Origin: Erpobdella octoculata
Lineage: Eukaryota; Annelida; Clitellata; Hirudinida; Erpobdellidae
Direction: 5' to 3'
DNA length: 64,000 nt
NCBI GenBank assembly: GCA_963978895.1
Contig: OZ022241.1
Coordinates: 20,910,073 to 20,974,072 of the forward strand
Shown: positions 31,176-42,172 of the stretch, one piece after another
Layout of the letters: every line of letters starts with the position of its first letter
Numbering within the stretch: the first letter of the stretch is position 1
Notes under the pieces: generated by a model
The model's input: only the letters and a program-made list of their open reading frames with translations
Told to the model about the DNA's origin: nothing
Databases searched by the model: none
Program-made: the position numbers and the translations under genes

Positions 31176-31565
31176 TTTTTGAAATAAGCAGACTCAGACT
31201 TATTATAATTAGGGATCTCATTTGAGTGAATAGCGTAACACAATTCAATTGCCAATTCAAAAGCTCAAGAATAGACAGCTTTCTTCTGCGCAGGCTATTA
31301 AAATTGAGTGTATCGTCTCAAGAAATATTACTTCCTACTTAAAGCTCAACTTGTTTATGTTAAGCTTTTACTCGAGTTTTTTTTTAATTTTTTTTTGATA
31401 AACATTGTTTGAGCACTTCACTGAGTTTATTAAGTTATTTTAATATTTTTATTGACAATTAAATCCAAATTCGCATGTCGAAAATTTCAGTTTTGACGAA
31501 ATTATTTCATACGTTCTTTAAAGTCAATAGCTTAATCGATATTAAACCAGCTCCAAGTTGAGTCA
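31176..31565 (+). other. Putative upstream region of PAK
   Basis: AT-rich, with no ORF. It would contain the promoter and 5' UTR if the PAK gene starts at 31566, but no specific element is recognisable. Confidence 0.3.
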
Positions 31566-33122
31566 ATGAGTTCCAATAGAAATATTCTAAAAAGGCGCGG
31601 TAGTGTTATAAATGCTATCAGAACAGTGTTGCGAATTCAAAAAAGTAGCTATGAAATTACTCCAATGACGATCAATTCGGAAATTAGTAACATTGGTCAT
31701 CCGACCAATTTTCAAAGAAATATTCATGTTGGTGTCGAAAATGGAATGTTGATCGGACTGCCACCTTCGTGGGAAATGATGCTGGTGCAATCTAAAATAA
31801 CGTAAGTTTTTTTGTCTGGATGATTTACACGATATTCTTTTGCTCGTAAATTAATAGCCCATGATACTAAATTTGTATAAGTGCCTAATTACCTATCGTC
31901 TGTTAGCCGTGTGTCGTTTCTGAAACGGAATGAATGCTGCGCTGAAAACTTGCAAAAAATTTAGACAAATCACTTTTTAATTTTTATTTTGCATCATTCC
32001 ACTTTTAAACTATAATATAAAACATAATTCCAAAAGCATTTTTTTATGAATAGAGATGAAGACAGAAAGAAAAACCCCGAAGCTGTAGTTAATGCCTTAG
32101 AAATGTTTATGGGAAACTCCGTCAGCCAGCCAAAGTTTATCGGAGCATTTGTTGATTCAGGAATTTCTTGTGAAAACCCGATTGATTTGGACAATCCTGG
32201 AAAAGAAGAAGCAATGAACAAATTAGAAGACAAACGCTTCGAGAAAAAAGATGGAAAAACTGTTCACATTGAAAATGCAGAAGAATCAGAAACGAATAAC
32301 ACAGTTAAGGTTTTCTTGATTTATAGTAATTTACCTGTTGATTTAATTGACCCTCTCTTTAACTTCAGCTTACAAACGTTAAGGAGTGGTTGGTAAGATT
32401 TGAGTATTTCACTTCTATATTGTTTCAGCAAGTTAATTTATCACAGTCTCTTGGGAATAACAAAGATAGCGGTATCTCAACCTACACAGAAAAGATTCCA
32501 AAAGCTTCACCAAGGACTTCGAATACCGGCACGCAAAGACCTTCGAATGCTCCAACGGCTTTGACTGAGGAAGAAGTGATCCAAGCTCTCAGTGAATATA
32601 ATATTCTATTAATGCATATAGATGCTTTTTCTGAATTATATTAGAACAAATATTAACAAGGAAGATAATAAAATTGAAACACTGGCATTATTTTTTTTAA
32701 AGAAAAACTAGCACTGCCTGGTAAGGTGGAAGATAAATATTCTATTTTGAAAATTCTAGGCTCAGGGTTGGTATTACATGCAATATAGAATAAACTTTGA
32801 AAAACGTTTAATAACAATAATAAGTAATTTAAAGCTAACGTTTTTTTCTGCATATAGAGGATCTGGTACTGTCAACCTGGCAGAAGAAATTGGTGGCGCT
32901 ACTGGAAATATGGTTGCCGTTAAAAAAATGGAGTTGAAAAATCAGCCTAAGAAGGAACTTCTTGTAGCAGAAATTGATGTTATGAAAAAATTAAGGCACC
33001 CAAACATTATCAACTACTTAGAATGTTACTTGTATGATGGATCACTTCATGTGGTTTTAGAATATTTGCCTGGATGCTCCCTCACTTCTGTTGTCACGGA
33101 AACCGTTCTGAGACCCGAGCAG
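31566..33122 (+). CDS. PAK: p21-activated kinase (PAK-type), CRIB to kinase hinge, five exons
   Basis: A serine/threonine kinase of the STE20/PAK group, normally activated by GTP-bound Rac/Cdc42. Exons are 31566-31801, 32054-32309, 32429-32591, 32703-32766 and 32858-33122, and all junctions are GT-AG with matching phase. Exon 1 holds the CRIB motif (IGHPTNFQRNIHVGV, then GLPPSWEMML). Exon 2 has the PAK-typical KKNPEAVVNALEMF. Exon 3 is a variable linker ending EEEVIQAL. Exon 4 has KYSILKILGSG, which joins exon 5 to complete the glycine loop GSGGSGTV. Exon 5 has the ATP lysine (VAVKKM), the alpha-C Glu (AEIDVMKKL), HPNIINYLECY and VVLEYLPGCSLTSVV. The frame is intact. The catalytic loop and DFG exons were not found in the window, so the gene is either very long or truncated. 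Confidence 0.85.
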
Positions 33123-33175
33123 GTAATTTTTATTATTACAGATTCAACTCAACTTGTGCGCTATTCAAATTGATA
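33123..33175 (+). other. Start of the next PAK intron
   Basis: Donor CAG|GTAATT at 33123. A Helitron begins 53 bp later, so it lies in this intron. Confidence 0.7.
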
Positions 33176-33792
33176 TCTATATTATAGTAGCTCACGTCAG
33201 TCACTCACTCACTGTTTCTGTCACGCTTACGTAATTAGTCGTATAGACAATATCGATGTGCACGTAAGAATTTATTGCGCGCAGGCGTGTAATAAAAGTT
33301 ATTATGCAATTGTACCTATATACACTCTCAGTCCTAGCATGGACTTCTTAATATAAGAAGTCCATGGTCCTAGAGATAAAAAAAAGTGGCGCTGCAATCG
33401 AAAAATATTATATAATGAGATTTAACAAAATCTCAGAAGCATGGACCACTTTTCAACGATGGCCGTCATTTCACAAGAAATGTCGTGTATACTGAAATTC
33501 TTTAATAACTAATTATTGCTCTCTTTACTTTTCACATCCTTTGAATTTATATGAAATACGTTAGTAAATTGAAAATTTAAACACAATAAAAAATTTCATT
33601 AAATTTGCTTATATATAAAAAAACATTTTTTTACGGTTATCAAATATCATTTTGTTTTTGTTAACTATTTTTTTATAAAATGTATCCAAAGTACATCGTA
33701 ATTTTAAAACATCTGTCCTTGGGACGGGCAAAACCCCTATAATACATAATGAGATTTTTAAAAATCCGTCATTTTTGACGGGCTATCTCTAG
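33176..33792 (+). mobile_element. Non-autonomous Helitron, 617 bp
   Basis: The 5' end is A|TCTATATTATAGTAGC. The 3' end is hairpin CCGTCATTTTTGACGG + GCTATCT + CTAG before T. It is shared with 42792-43325 in inverted orientation, including a TCAC repeat block, CACGCTTACGTAATTAGTCG and GGGCGGGCAAAACC-like text. It has no Rep/helicase ORF, so it depends on an autonomous partner. Confidence 0.8.
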
Positions 33793-34369
33793 TAAAATTA
33801 TATTTAACTTCAATTTGGAGGGAATTAATTAATTTTGGTGCAACACCAAACCGCTAAAACTGGCAAATGTACGAATTCCACAAATACCATTTAAAAACAT
33901 TTAAAATTAAAATTTTGGTAACATTTTCTTAAAAATAAACATACACATAATTTTTAAAAATTAACAAACCTTGATTAAATTTATGTTTTGTATACACCAG
34001 GAGCGTCATTTGGTAGGAAGAGAAATTTTCTCTAAATTTTTCTGGATAATTTAAAAACAAGAGTACCTACCACTACCCCCCTCGGTCATCAGATATTTTT
34101 GGAAAACAAAGTTTAGCATTAGGATACTTATAACATTTTGGAATGGGTGGGTTTTGAAATATTTTGCTCACTTCACTTCTAGTTTGTTGCTGAAATGATG
34201 CTCCTGGTGTACAATAGTCTTCTATAACATTAGAAATAACTTTTAGTAATGAAGCTGTCAAATGTTCCTGCGTAAGTAAGGATCTTTTGCACTTTCATTC
34301 TTAAGTGCAGCTGCTACCAGCAGTATATATATATATATATATGCGTAGGAGGCGGGGGCAGAGGGGCAA
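33793..34369. other. No assigned gene; short minus-strand ORF at 34073-34261
   Basis: The minus strand has a 62-codon ORF (IEDYCTPGASFQQQTRSEVS) that looks protein-like but matches nothing I recognise. A TA run occurs at 34325-34342. Confidence 0.3.
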
Positions 34370-34760
34370 ATGTCTCCCCAATCGGTTCGTTTTTCTAATT
34401 TTAGGGAAAGCAGTGGAGTCGCATGCATGCTAGTCCAGTCGTTAATCCTGTCACGTGTAGACTATGGCGATGCCACATTTGCTGGACTACCGCGGCGCGA
34501 AATTGCAAAGCTACAGGCTGTCGTCAATGCCACCGCACGGCTCAGTGGCATCGGCAGGTACGACCACATCACCCCAGTTCTGCGCGACCAGCTTTACGTC
34601 CTTAAAATAAAAGAACGCATCCAATCATCATTCATTCAAGCAGAAGCACTTATTAAAGGTTTTATAGCCCACCAAAATGTGTATATATTGGTAATGGACT
34701 TTGTCGATAAGGGAGCGCCTAATCAAATGATTCTTTGATTTGATTTGATTTGATATTTTG
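34370..34760 (+). pseudogene. CR1/L2 RT C-terminal fragment with (TTTGA)n tail
   Basis: The reading shows LVQSLILSRVDYGDATFAGL, then LQAVVNATARLSGIGRYDH and ITPVLRDQLYVLKIKERIQS, which is the C-terminal region of L2/CR1 reverse transcriptase. It ends with a TTTGATTTGATTTGATTTGA tail (34735-34755). This is a 5'-truncated insertion. Confidence 0.75.
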
Positions 34761-34979
34761 GATTGAAAATCTCTTATTTTTTGGAAATGTATTATGGGGA
34801 GTCCGGGAGAGTATAACCGCTTTTACTAAAACCTCATATTTTTTATACTTTTTGCTATTTCTTGTAAATTGCATCTTAAGCTGCACTATTTAGCTATACA
34901 TTTTCTTAACAAGGTTCGATATAATTTTAATAATTTGTAGGTTATTAACAAATAGCAGTGCCCGTCGCGGCTTCGCTCG

Positions 34980-35300
34980 CTTAAAATTAGAGAATTTGAA
35001 CCGTGCATCCATAGTAGAGTACTGCACGGGCCGATTTCTTACGGCCCGGCCTGTCGACACCTTGGCCCGGCCCGTTTTTAAAAGCCTAAAATTGTTATCA
35101 ACTTGGCAAAAAATCTCGGCCTGTCGCACTTTAACTTCAGGTTTGGCCGGACCCGTCTGAAGTCCAAAAAACCACGGCCTTGACTAGCCTGTGCAATACT
35201 TCAATCCACAGAATTTGCTTAGACCCGGTCTGGCTTATTTTATAAGCAGAAAATTCCAGACCTGGATTGTTATTAAAACCCAAATTGGCCCGTTTTATAA
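34980..35300. repeat. GGCCCGGCCCG-rich degenerate repeat
   Basis: Repeated CGGCCCGGCC / GGCCCGTTTT blocks spaced 30-60 bp apart in otherwise AT-rich DNA. It resembles a decayed MITE, but no paired ends were confirmed. Confidence 0.4.
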
Positions 35301-35304
35301 ACAC

Positions 35305-35395
35305 TTAAGCACATCCTGTCGTCGATCATAATTTGATTCTTTTAACATTTCCCTTTTTTCCAGGCTTGCAAAGCAAGCCGGAGTTATGTGTCATA
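35305..35395 (+). repeat. SINE-like repeat, 3' fragment
   Basis: CATCCTGTCGTCGATCATAA, TTTGATTCTTTTAAC and CCAGGCTTGCAAAGCAAGCC match the 3' half of the family described at 43622-43800. Confidence 0.6.
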
Positions 35396-35513
35396 TTCTT
35401 CTTTTTATTTTTTATAATAGTTTATAGTCTTTTACACCAGGTGTTTCAAGACTGAAATGGCTGTATGCTTAAAGCCCCTAAGTACTTCCTGTCGGAGATA
35501 ATAATTTGATCCT
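35396..35513 (+). repeat. SINE-like repeat, left half, split by a gypsy insertion
   Basis: TATAATAGTTTATAGTCTTT, TACACCAGGTGTTTCAAGAC and AAGTACTTCCTGTCGGAGA. It continues at 42173-42250 after the LTR element, with the junction duplicated as ATCCT. Confidence 0.75.
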
Positions 35514-35907
35514 TGTCACGACTTCGCCTTTGCGATAGTCGATATTCAAACAGAACTGGAGAAAATTTAAGTCGAAATAAAGTTAAAGACACTCTTTAAT
35601 AGTACTAGTTGTTTTATTTATCGAATACCAATCAAGATTATCGAAAAACTATCACCACGAGGACGAACAGATATAAAACAGTTTCAACTTCGATCAAACA
35701 ATGGCGAAACAAGAACACGAAGGGCCGAAGTAGTTCGCGACAGCCTTATAAATACAAGCCCTCCAGGCTACAGGCTACAGGCTAAAACGTTCAAATATTC
35801 GCGCAACAATCCAAACACGCAACGTTGTGCAATACCCCTTGCACCACCTGCGCCGGAAATCCCAACGTTAGATCCAGGCACGCACCTGCGTTTACGCGGG
35901 CGTGACA
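35514..35907 (-). repeat. 3' LTR
   Basis: Matches 41779-42172. The one difference I see is GACACTC against GACTCTC. ORFs inside the LTR are shadows. Confidence 0.92.
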
Positions 35908-35927
35908 TACCTCCCCCCCTAAAGTCG
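35908..35927 (-). promoter_or_regulatory. Polypurine tract
   Basis: On the minus strand CTTTAGGGGGGAGGTA lies directly before the 3' LTR TGTCACG. Confidence 0.8.
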
Positions 35928-36351
35928 GTAACGATCCTTCTCGTTATCGGCAATATCTTCATTCTTTGATCTGGGTCGATCCGGTTGGCTGAGTGGATCC
36001 GGTTGACTGAATGGCCTCCTTTGTCGTCGGGTTTCCTGGTGCTCGTGTTGGGAACCCGAAAATCCAGAACAGTCGCGACGATGAGCCACACGCGAAAGAA
36101 CGACGTGGTCGAAGAACGTCCGGCATCTCTGTTCAATGAAGCGCTCTTCGCCCTGGATACCTGCAAAAGAAAAACTCACGACCGATCCACTTTATCGTTA
36201 ACCAGGATCGCCCAAAGAAAGAAATTAACCAAAGAAGGTTACAAAAGTACCCATATAACTAACACCAATTTCTGATAACAATGAAATACTTAACCAAAGA
36301 TTATACACCCTAGGATAAATAAACCTAATTGTAGCCACAGCTACTCCAAAC

Positions 36352-39300
36352 CTAATTTAATCGAGACAGGACGTCAGCTACTATATTCTGTTTACCTGAC
36401 CTATATTTGAAAGTCAGATTAAATTCCTGGATGGCAAGTGCCCATCGAGTCAATTTAGCGCTTTTGGAAACTGACTCGGTAAGGTACGTGAGAGGATTAT
36501 GATCCGAAAAAATCACGATCTCAGATAACAATATCCAGGATTTGAATTTACTTAGAGCCCACACGACAGCATAAGCCTCTCTCTCTATGGTGGACCACCT
36601 CGTCTGAGTAGGGGTTAACTTCAGACTGGCAAAAGCAATAGGGACTTCTGCCCCTTCTCCACTCCCCTGGAACAAACAACACCCAACAGCCACTCCACTA
36701 GCATCCGTTGCTAATCCAAACCCTTTACTATAATCAATTGTGCTTAGGGTTGTAGCATTGGTAAGGTCGTCTATGAGTTTTTGTAAGGCGACCTGGTGTT
36801 TGCTTTCCCAAAAAATTTTGTTGGGAACACCCTTTTTAGTCAACTCAGTGATAGGATGGGCAGTCTGGGCTAGATTGGGTATGAAGTTGCGGAAATAACT
36901 GAACAACCCCATTATCCGCTTGACTTCCTTTTTATTTGTGGGAGGTTTGATCTCTTGTACAATGGCTATTTTATCGGGATCAGGTGCGACAATCCCCGAA
37001 CCTACGACATGTCCTAAAAATACCACCTTAGGTTGTACAAACCGACATTTTTCCAGGTTTAGGGTCAACCCTACATTTTTAATGATGGTGAAGAATTGCA
37101 AAAGATGTAGTTTGTGTTCTTCCCAACTAGACGAAATAACGGCAAAATCATCAATAAACGGCTCCGTAAAGGATCTTATTGGTTGAAGGATCATCGATAT
37201 CGCCCTCATGAAAGTATTTCCCGCCGATTTTAGACCAAAGGGCATTCTGCGAAACTCAAACAACCCTTCTTCACAAGAAAATGCCGTTAACCATGCTGAT
37301 TCCGGATCTATAGGAATTTGCCAGTACCCTTTGCGTGCATCAAAACAGCTTATGAATTTTGCTCTGCCGACCTTCTGAAGTACGTTGGGGATATCGGGAA
37401 TGGGAAAGCAGTCTCCCTTCGTGTAACGATTAACATGACGATAGTCGATGGCTATACGGACTCCCTTTTCTCCCTTAGGTCCCTTCAAAACACAAACCAT
37501 CGGGCTTACCATGGGACTCTGCGATGGTACAATGACGCCCTGGCGAAGCATATCTTGTATCTGATTTGCAACTTCTACCTTCAACAATTCGGGGGTTCTA
37601 TAGGCTCTTAGGTGTTTGGGGGTAAAATCAGGAGAGATCGCGATTTTGTGAGATACTACAGAACAAACCCCTAATGATTCTGAGAATATCTCGGGAAAAT
37701 CATCAATTATGTCACATAATTGTGAGCGATAATCCTGTGAAAGATGGTCAAAACAGCCCTTTGCTACCCTACAACTCGGAGGTTTATCCTGATAAGGATC
37801 AAACTTACTTGGAAAATCAATCAAACCAAATTCGTGGTCCTTCTCGTATACTACAGAACAATTATTATTAATGGCGGTTTCTATTCGGTCATGGTATTTC
37901 CGAATTTTATTTGCATGTAGATGGTGTTTACAGCCCTCAATTTCCACTAAATAAGAGTATGGTGCTTTCACCTTCACTATTACCCCGGGACCCTGCCATC
38001 TCTTCATAAATTTAGACCCCCCTTTTACAGGTGCTAAAATTATTACTCTGTCACCTACACAAAAAGACCTATCACTGCTCCTAACGTTATATTTTCGTGC
38101 ATAATTGCTCTGCTCTTGGTCTCCTGCAATTTCAGCAAATTCCTTAGCTAATTGTAGGTTTTGTCTGAGATCGGCTAAGTATTTGTACGGATTCTTACCT
38201 AAATGAAAAGGTAACTCCTTTTCGTTACTCCAAGAGTCTCTGAGGATAGCAAGTGGTCCTCGTGGCAAAGTACCATACACTAATGTATAAGGAGCAATAT
38301 GAGTTGTAGATGACGGTTTCTCGCGTAAACTCCATAATACAAAAGGAAGAACCTTAAACCACTCCTTAGGATGTGCCTCAACCAATTTAAAAATCATGTT
38401 CTTAAGACTCTGGTTACACCTCTCCACTAACCCGGATGCTTCAGGATGCCCTGGGGTGTTAAACCTAGGACTGCACCCCAAACATTTAAGAAAAGTCGTC
38501 GTTAACTGATTTTTGAAATTCGTACCACAATCGGAACTAATTATTCGCGGTATGGAAAACGTCATAAAGATCTGAATAAGGATCTCACATACAGATTTAG
38601 CATCTAATGACCTTAATGGATAAGCCATCGGCCATCTGGAGAACAAATTGACAACAACCAGGGCATAATTGTACTTGGGTCGGACAGTCACACTATCACC
38701 CGCTGGAATTATGGGCCCTATACAATCCATAACTAAATGATTAAATGGTAGTTCGTCTCCCCTTGGTATGGGAGTTATGGGGACCCGATCTCTTTTTCTA
38801 ACAGGTGCCCTTAACTGGCATACGGGGCACGACTCACAATAGGTTTGGACTTGTTTCTCCATATCGGGAAACCAAAAGCTGAGTCGAATACGCTGCCGTG
38901 TACTCTTGGCAGCCATGTGCCCCGAATAGGGAGCATCATGCCCCATCTGTAACACTGCAAGTATACGACTCCTGGGCAAACACAACTGTTTTATGGAATG
39001 ACCCCACTGATTCTCCTTGTGAAACAAAAGTCCCCGGTCGATATAAAAGTTTTTACGCTTATCTATACCTAGCAACCAGAAGGACTTAAGTGAAGGACAA
39101 TCATGTTGCTCTTTAGCAAACGCCTCGTGATCATTACTATCGTCTACCCCCTGACAATCATCGTTAACGGTTGTAAATCGAGCGTCGGTTCGTGAATCAC
39201 TTCCGCCTGCATCAGCACCTGGACAAATATCATCACCCGAAACTACAGAAGCACCTAGGTCCTGACAAGTATCGGTCTGTGAATCAACTTTCCTAGCATC

Positions 39301-41352
39301 AGCACCTGGACAAATATCATCACCCGAAACTACAGAAACATCTATGTCCTGACAAGTATCGGCCTGTGAATCCACTTTCCTAGCGTCAGCAGCGCGAGAA
39401 ACACCTTCGCCGAGAATCAATGCAACATCTGGACTATGCTCATCATTACGAGGTTCATCTAAAACAAAATATTGTGAATTAGTTATTTCAAGACTGGGAA
39501 CATTCACATCAGAGTCATGTGCATTTTGTTTGTTCTTAATAGGGTATGCAACGGTATCATACAATGACATCGTTTTTAATAAGTTGCTTACGGAGGGAGT
39601 GATAATAATTTGCTCATTAAGATTTGGGACGACGGCAAACCATGCACGAACCTTGGGTGCTAGGTTCACAACGTCATCACCCACAAGATCAGGTCGAACA
39701 ACTAATCTAACACAACCTACAATTTCTGGTTGACCTTTAAGGCCAGATAATTTAATAAATTTATGTGGTACCCGATGAAGAGATTTAATTAAATCTTCTC
39801 TAATGCAACATACTTCTGCACCACCATCAATCAAAGCTGGAATAGATGGTAATTGATCGATAAATACATTCTCATAAGACCTAATGTGATAATCATCAAC
39901 ATCTATAATGGGACATGCTTCGGGACAGGGAAAAGATTTTTGACCATCAAACAATATTTTCCTATCAACGAGACCTCTAAAGGAATTTTCTGAATGAGAA
40001 GACAAATTTTTACCATCAACCAATGTTTTCCTATCATCGAGACAATTACGGGAATTTTTTGACTGAGAGGACAAATTTTTATCATCAACAAATGTTTTCC
40101 TATCACCGAGACAATTAAAGGAATTTTCTGTTTGACAACAATTAATTCTGGGATTAGGTAAATTTGAGGAAGGGAATTTATGTAGAGGACATTCCTTGAA
40201 CGAATGACCCTTCTTATGGCATTTGAAGCATAAACCATACTTTTTATCCTTATCCATATTAGGATCAATGGATATTTTAGTCATTCTATTAGGAATGGGA
40301 GACCCTGACCCTTTATCTGTTGGTTTTTGGTTGTTGAATCGAGGCGGTCTAGTCTCATGCTCGTGTGTGGCCATGTAGCTATCTGCAACGCGTGAGAGCT
40401 CAAGGTGATTTAACCAATCATCCTTTTCCTGGGTTAAAATAAAATCTGCACAACTGGGAGACATTAGTTGTTTCAACCTATCGGCACACATCAAACTAAC
40501 TAATTGATGGAAATTCTCATCAATATTCCTACTTTTAATATAATACGATAACGCTGTGTGTAATTCAGAAGCTACCTGTGAATAAGTCTCACCAGGTCTC
40601 CTTTTTACAGCATAAAACCTCTCCCTTAAAAGACTGGGAGTGACCCGAAATTCCTGCATTAGAATTTGCTTTAATTCCTCATAGTCACCTAACTGAGCAA
40701 CGGTCAATCGACTCAAGATTGATCGAGCTCTATTATTCAAATGGGCCTGCAATATTTTGGGTTTCACATCATCATCAACTTGGTATGATGTAAACTGATT
40801 CTCGAGATATTGAAAATACCCCGGTATTGCAGCAGGATCTGAAGGAAACTCCGCCATTATACCCTTCATGGCATTTAGAAAGCGACTAGTGCGAACGGAT
40901 AAGAAAACCTCAAGACTATTGTGGTCCTGAATCCTTTCACGTTCCAGCTCTAGTTTAGCTTCAGCGAGTCTGCGGGTTGCCCTATCCTCATCTAACCTAG
41001 CTTCAGCGAGTCTGCTCTCCTGTTCTAACTTCGCTTCGGCGAGTCTACGGTTCGCCCTATCCTCTTCTAACTTAGCGTCAGCGAGTCTACGCTCCTGTTC
41101 TAACTTAGCTTCAGCAAGTCTACGGTTCGCCCTATCCTCTTCTAACTTAGCTTCTTTAGCCGCCAATTCTGCTTCGCGCAATGCTAACTTACGCTCAGCT
41201 AATTCTGATTTGAAATTTTTGCTAACGTTAGTATCTTCACTAACTCTACGTGGACGCCGACTATCATCAACAAATTGATAGTGCTCCTCGCTAAGGATCC
41301 CTGTTGGACTATCCTGCGCAACTGACTCTTCAACCGTAGGGGTTCTAATCAT
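36352..41352 (-). CDS. Gag-Pol polyprotein, order gag-PR-IN-RT-RNase H
   Basis: 1666 residues, no stop or frameshift. Approximate residue positions are:
- charged coiled coil with tandem RLAEAKLEQE repeats, 45-160
- gag helical region, 165-340
- CCHC knuckle CFKCHKKGHSFKEC, ~374
- ~23-residue repeats (DDRKT.VD.KN)
- protease-like LIDGGAEVCCI, ~505 (DGG, not the usual DTG/DSG)
- two DARKVDSQ.DTCQD repeats
- integrase zinc region (HDAPYSGH ... CESCPVC), ~803
- integrase core Asp (VMDCIGPI), Asp (SSDCGTNF) and Glu (SGLVERCN), ~873-975
- GPY/F-like RWQGPGVIVKV
- RT with FIDDFAVI, ~1400
- RNase H with LATDASG, TIEREAYA and SDHNPLTYL, ~1548-1617.
The start ATG at 41352 lies 426 bp inside the 5' LTR edge. 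All catalytic residues of IN, RT and RNase H are present. Confidence 0.93.
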   Translation of the reverse strand: MIRTPTVEESVAQDSPTGILSEEHYQFVDDSRRPRRVSEDTNVSKNFKSELAERKLALREAELAAKEAKLEEDRANRRLAEAKLEQERRLADAKLEEDRANRRLAEAKLEQESRLAEARLDEDRATRRLAEAKLELERERIQDHNSLEVFLSVRTSRFLNAMKGIMAEFPSDPAAIPGYFQYLENQFTSYQVDDDVKPKILQAHLNNRARSILSRLTVAQLGDYEELKQILMQEFRVTPSLLRERFYAVKRRPGETYSQVASELHTALSYYIKSRNIDENFHQLVSLMCADRLKQLMSPSCADFILTQEKDDWLNHLELSRVADSYMATHEHETRPPRFNNQKPTDKGSGSPIPNRMTKISIDPNMDKDKKYGLCFKCHKKGHSFKECPLHKFPSSNLPNPRINCCQTENSFNCLGDRKTFVDDKNLSSQSKNSRNCLDDRKTLVDGKNLSSHSENSFRGLVDRKILFDGQKSFPCPEACPIIDVDDYHIRSYENVFIDQLPSIPALIDGGAEVCCIREDLIKSLHRVPHKFIKLSGLKGQPEIVGCVRLVVRPDLVGDDVVNLAPKVRAWFAVVPNLNEQIIITPSVSNLLKTMSLYDTVAYPIKNKQNAHDSDVNVPSLEITNSQYFVLDEPRNDEHSPDVALILGEGVSRAADARKVDSQADTCQDIDVSVVSGDDICPGADARKVDSQTDTCQDLGASVVSGDDICPGADAGGSDSRTDARFTTVNDDCQGVDDSNDHEAFAKEQHDCPSLKSFWLLGIDKRKNFYIDRGLLFHKENQWGHSIKQLCLPRSRILAVLQMGHDAPYSGHMAAKSTRQRIRLSFWFPDMEKQVQTYCESCPVCQLRAPVRKRDRVPITPIPRGDELPFNHLVMDCIGPIIPAGDSVTVRPKYNYALVVVNLFSRWPMAYPLRSLDAKSVCEILIQIFMTFSIPRIISSDCGTNFKNQLTTTFLKCLGCSPRFNTPGHPEASGLVERCNQSLKNMIFKLVEAHPKEWFKVLPFVLWSLREKPSSTTHIAPYTLVYGTLPRGPLAILRDSWSNEKELPFHLGKNPYKYLADLRQNLQLAKEFAEIAGDQEQSNYARKYNVRSSDRSFCVGDRVIILAPVKGGSKFMKRWQGPGVIVKVKAPYSYLVEIEGCKHHLHANKIRKYHDRIETAINNNCSVVYEKDHEFGLIDFPSKFDPYQDKPPSCRVAKGCFDHLSQDYRSQLCDIIDDFPEIFSESLGVCSVVSHKIAISPDFTPKHLRAYRTPELLKVEVANQIQDMLRQGVIVPSQSPMVSPMVCVLKGPKGEKGVRIAIDYRHVNRYTKGDCFPIPDIPNVLQKVGRAKFISCFDARKGYWQIPIDPESAWLTAFSCEEGLFEFRRMPFGLKSAGNTFMRAISMILQPIRSFTEPFIDDFAVISSSWEEHKLHLLQFFTIIKNVGLTLNLEKCRFVQPKVVFLGHVVGSGIVAPDPDKIAIVQEIKPPTNKKEVKRIMGLFSYFRNFIPNLAQTAHPITELTKKGVPNKIFWESKHQVALQKLIDDLTNATTLSTIDYSKGFGLATDASGVAVGCCLFQGSGEGAEVPIAFASLKLTPTQTRWSTIEREAYAVVWALSKFKSWILLSEIVIFSDHNPLTYLTESVSKSAKLTRWALAIQEFNLTFKYRSGKQNIVADVLSRLN

Positions 41353-41778
41353 ATTTACGAAACCTTACTACACAGAAGAAAAGAAAGAAAAACCTAACTG
41401 GGCAATCCGGCAACGATAAAATCTCTAACCTGAGATGTGGATCGGCCCTCCTTGCGAAATGGATGTCGCCACGTGGTCGAACTGAACGGTCTGAAACTGT
41501 CCGGACTCTTTCTCCAGCACTGAATCGTCAATCGTCGATCTTGCGGTGAGGATCCTCCTTGATCTGGTCGATTTGCGTCGAATCCCTGGTCGGTTTTGCA
41601 GATCCCGGTCGAATTCCGCTGATCCCGCCAAAACCACTGGATACCGCCAAAGTCGTTAGATCACCAAACTCGGTAGAACTTCACCAACTCGATGAACTCT
41701 ATCGCCCAGGACGAATCTCACCTAAAACTGATCGGTGTATCGACTGACCGTACCACCGCTGCCTCCAAAAATTTCTAT
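41353..41778 (-). other. 5' untranslated leader with candidate PBS
   Basis: The minus strand after the 5' LTR reads ATAGAAATTTT then TGGAGGCAGCGGTGG. The TGG-initiated GC-rich stretch could be the primer-binding site, but it starts 11 bases after the LTR and I could not match a tRNA. Confidence 0.35.
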
Positions 41779-42172
41779 TGTCACGACTTCGCCTTTGCGA
41801 TAGTCGATATTCAAACAGAACTGGAGAAAATTTAAGTCGAAATAAAGTTAAAGACTCTCTTTAATAGTACTAGTTGTTTTATTTATCGAATACCAATCAA
41901 GATTATCGAAAAACTATCACCACGAGGACGAACAGATATAAAACAGTTTCAACTTCGATCAAACAATGGCGAAACAAGAACACGAAGGGCCGAAGTAGTT
42001 CGCGACAGCCTTATAAATACAAGCCCTCCAGGCTACAGGCTACAGGCTAAAACGTTCAAATATTCGCGCAACAATCCAAACACGCAACGTTGTGCAATAC
42101 CCCTTGCACCACCTGCGCCGGAAATCCCAACGTTAGATCCAGGCACGCACCTGCGTTTACGCGGGCGTGACA
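41779..42172 (-). repeat. 5' LTR
   Basis: 394 bp with TGTCACG and CGTGACA ends, matching 35514-35907. Confidence 0.92.

Larger units (their letters stand above)
35514..42172 (-). mobile_element. Intact Gmr1-like Ty3/gypsy retrotransposon (6.66 kb)
   Basis: 394-bp LTRs (35514-35907 and 41779-42172) differ by about one base by eye and have TGTCACG...CGTGACA ends. ATCCT occurs at 35509-35513 and 42173-42177 as a 5-bp TSD. A single 1666-codon gag-pol ORF lies between them. Integrase precedes RT, the order described for Gmr1-type gypsy elements and unlike standard Ty3/gypsy. It is the youngest-looking element in the window. Confidence 0.93.

Noticed and set aside
35768..36275. ORFs of 86-132 codons at the gypsy 3' LTR edge (and 42033-42278)
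   Set aside because: They lie in LTR sequence, recur in the other LTR, and lack family similarity. They are LTR shadows.
36920..40268. Plus-strand and alternate-frame ORFs inside the gypsy gag-pol
   Set aside because: Antisense or frame shadows of an intact 1666-codon ORF with all catalytic motifs.
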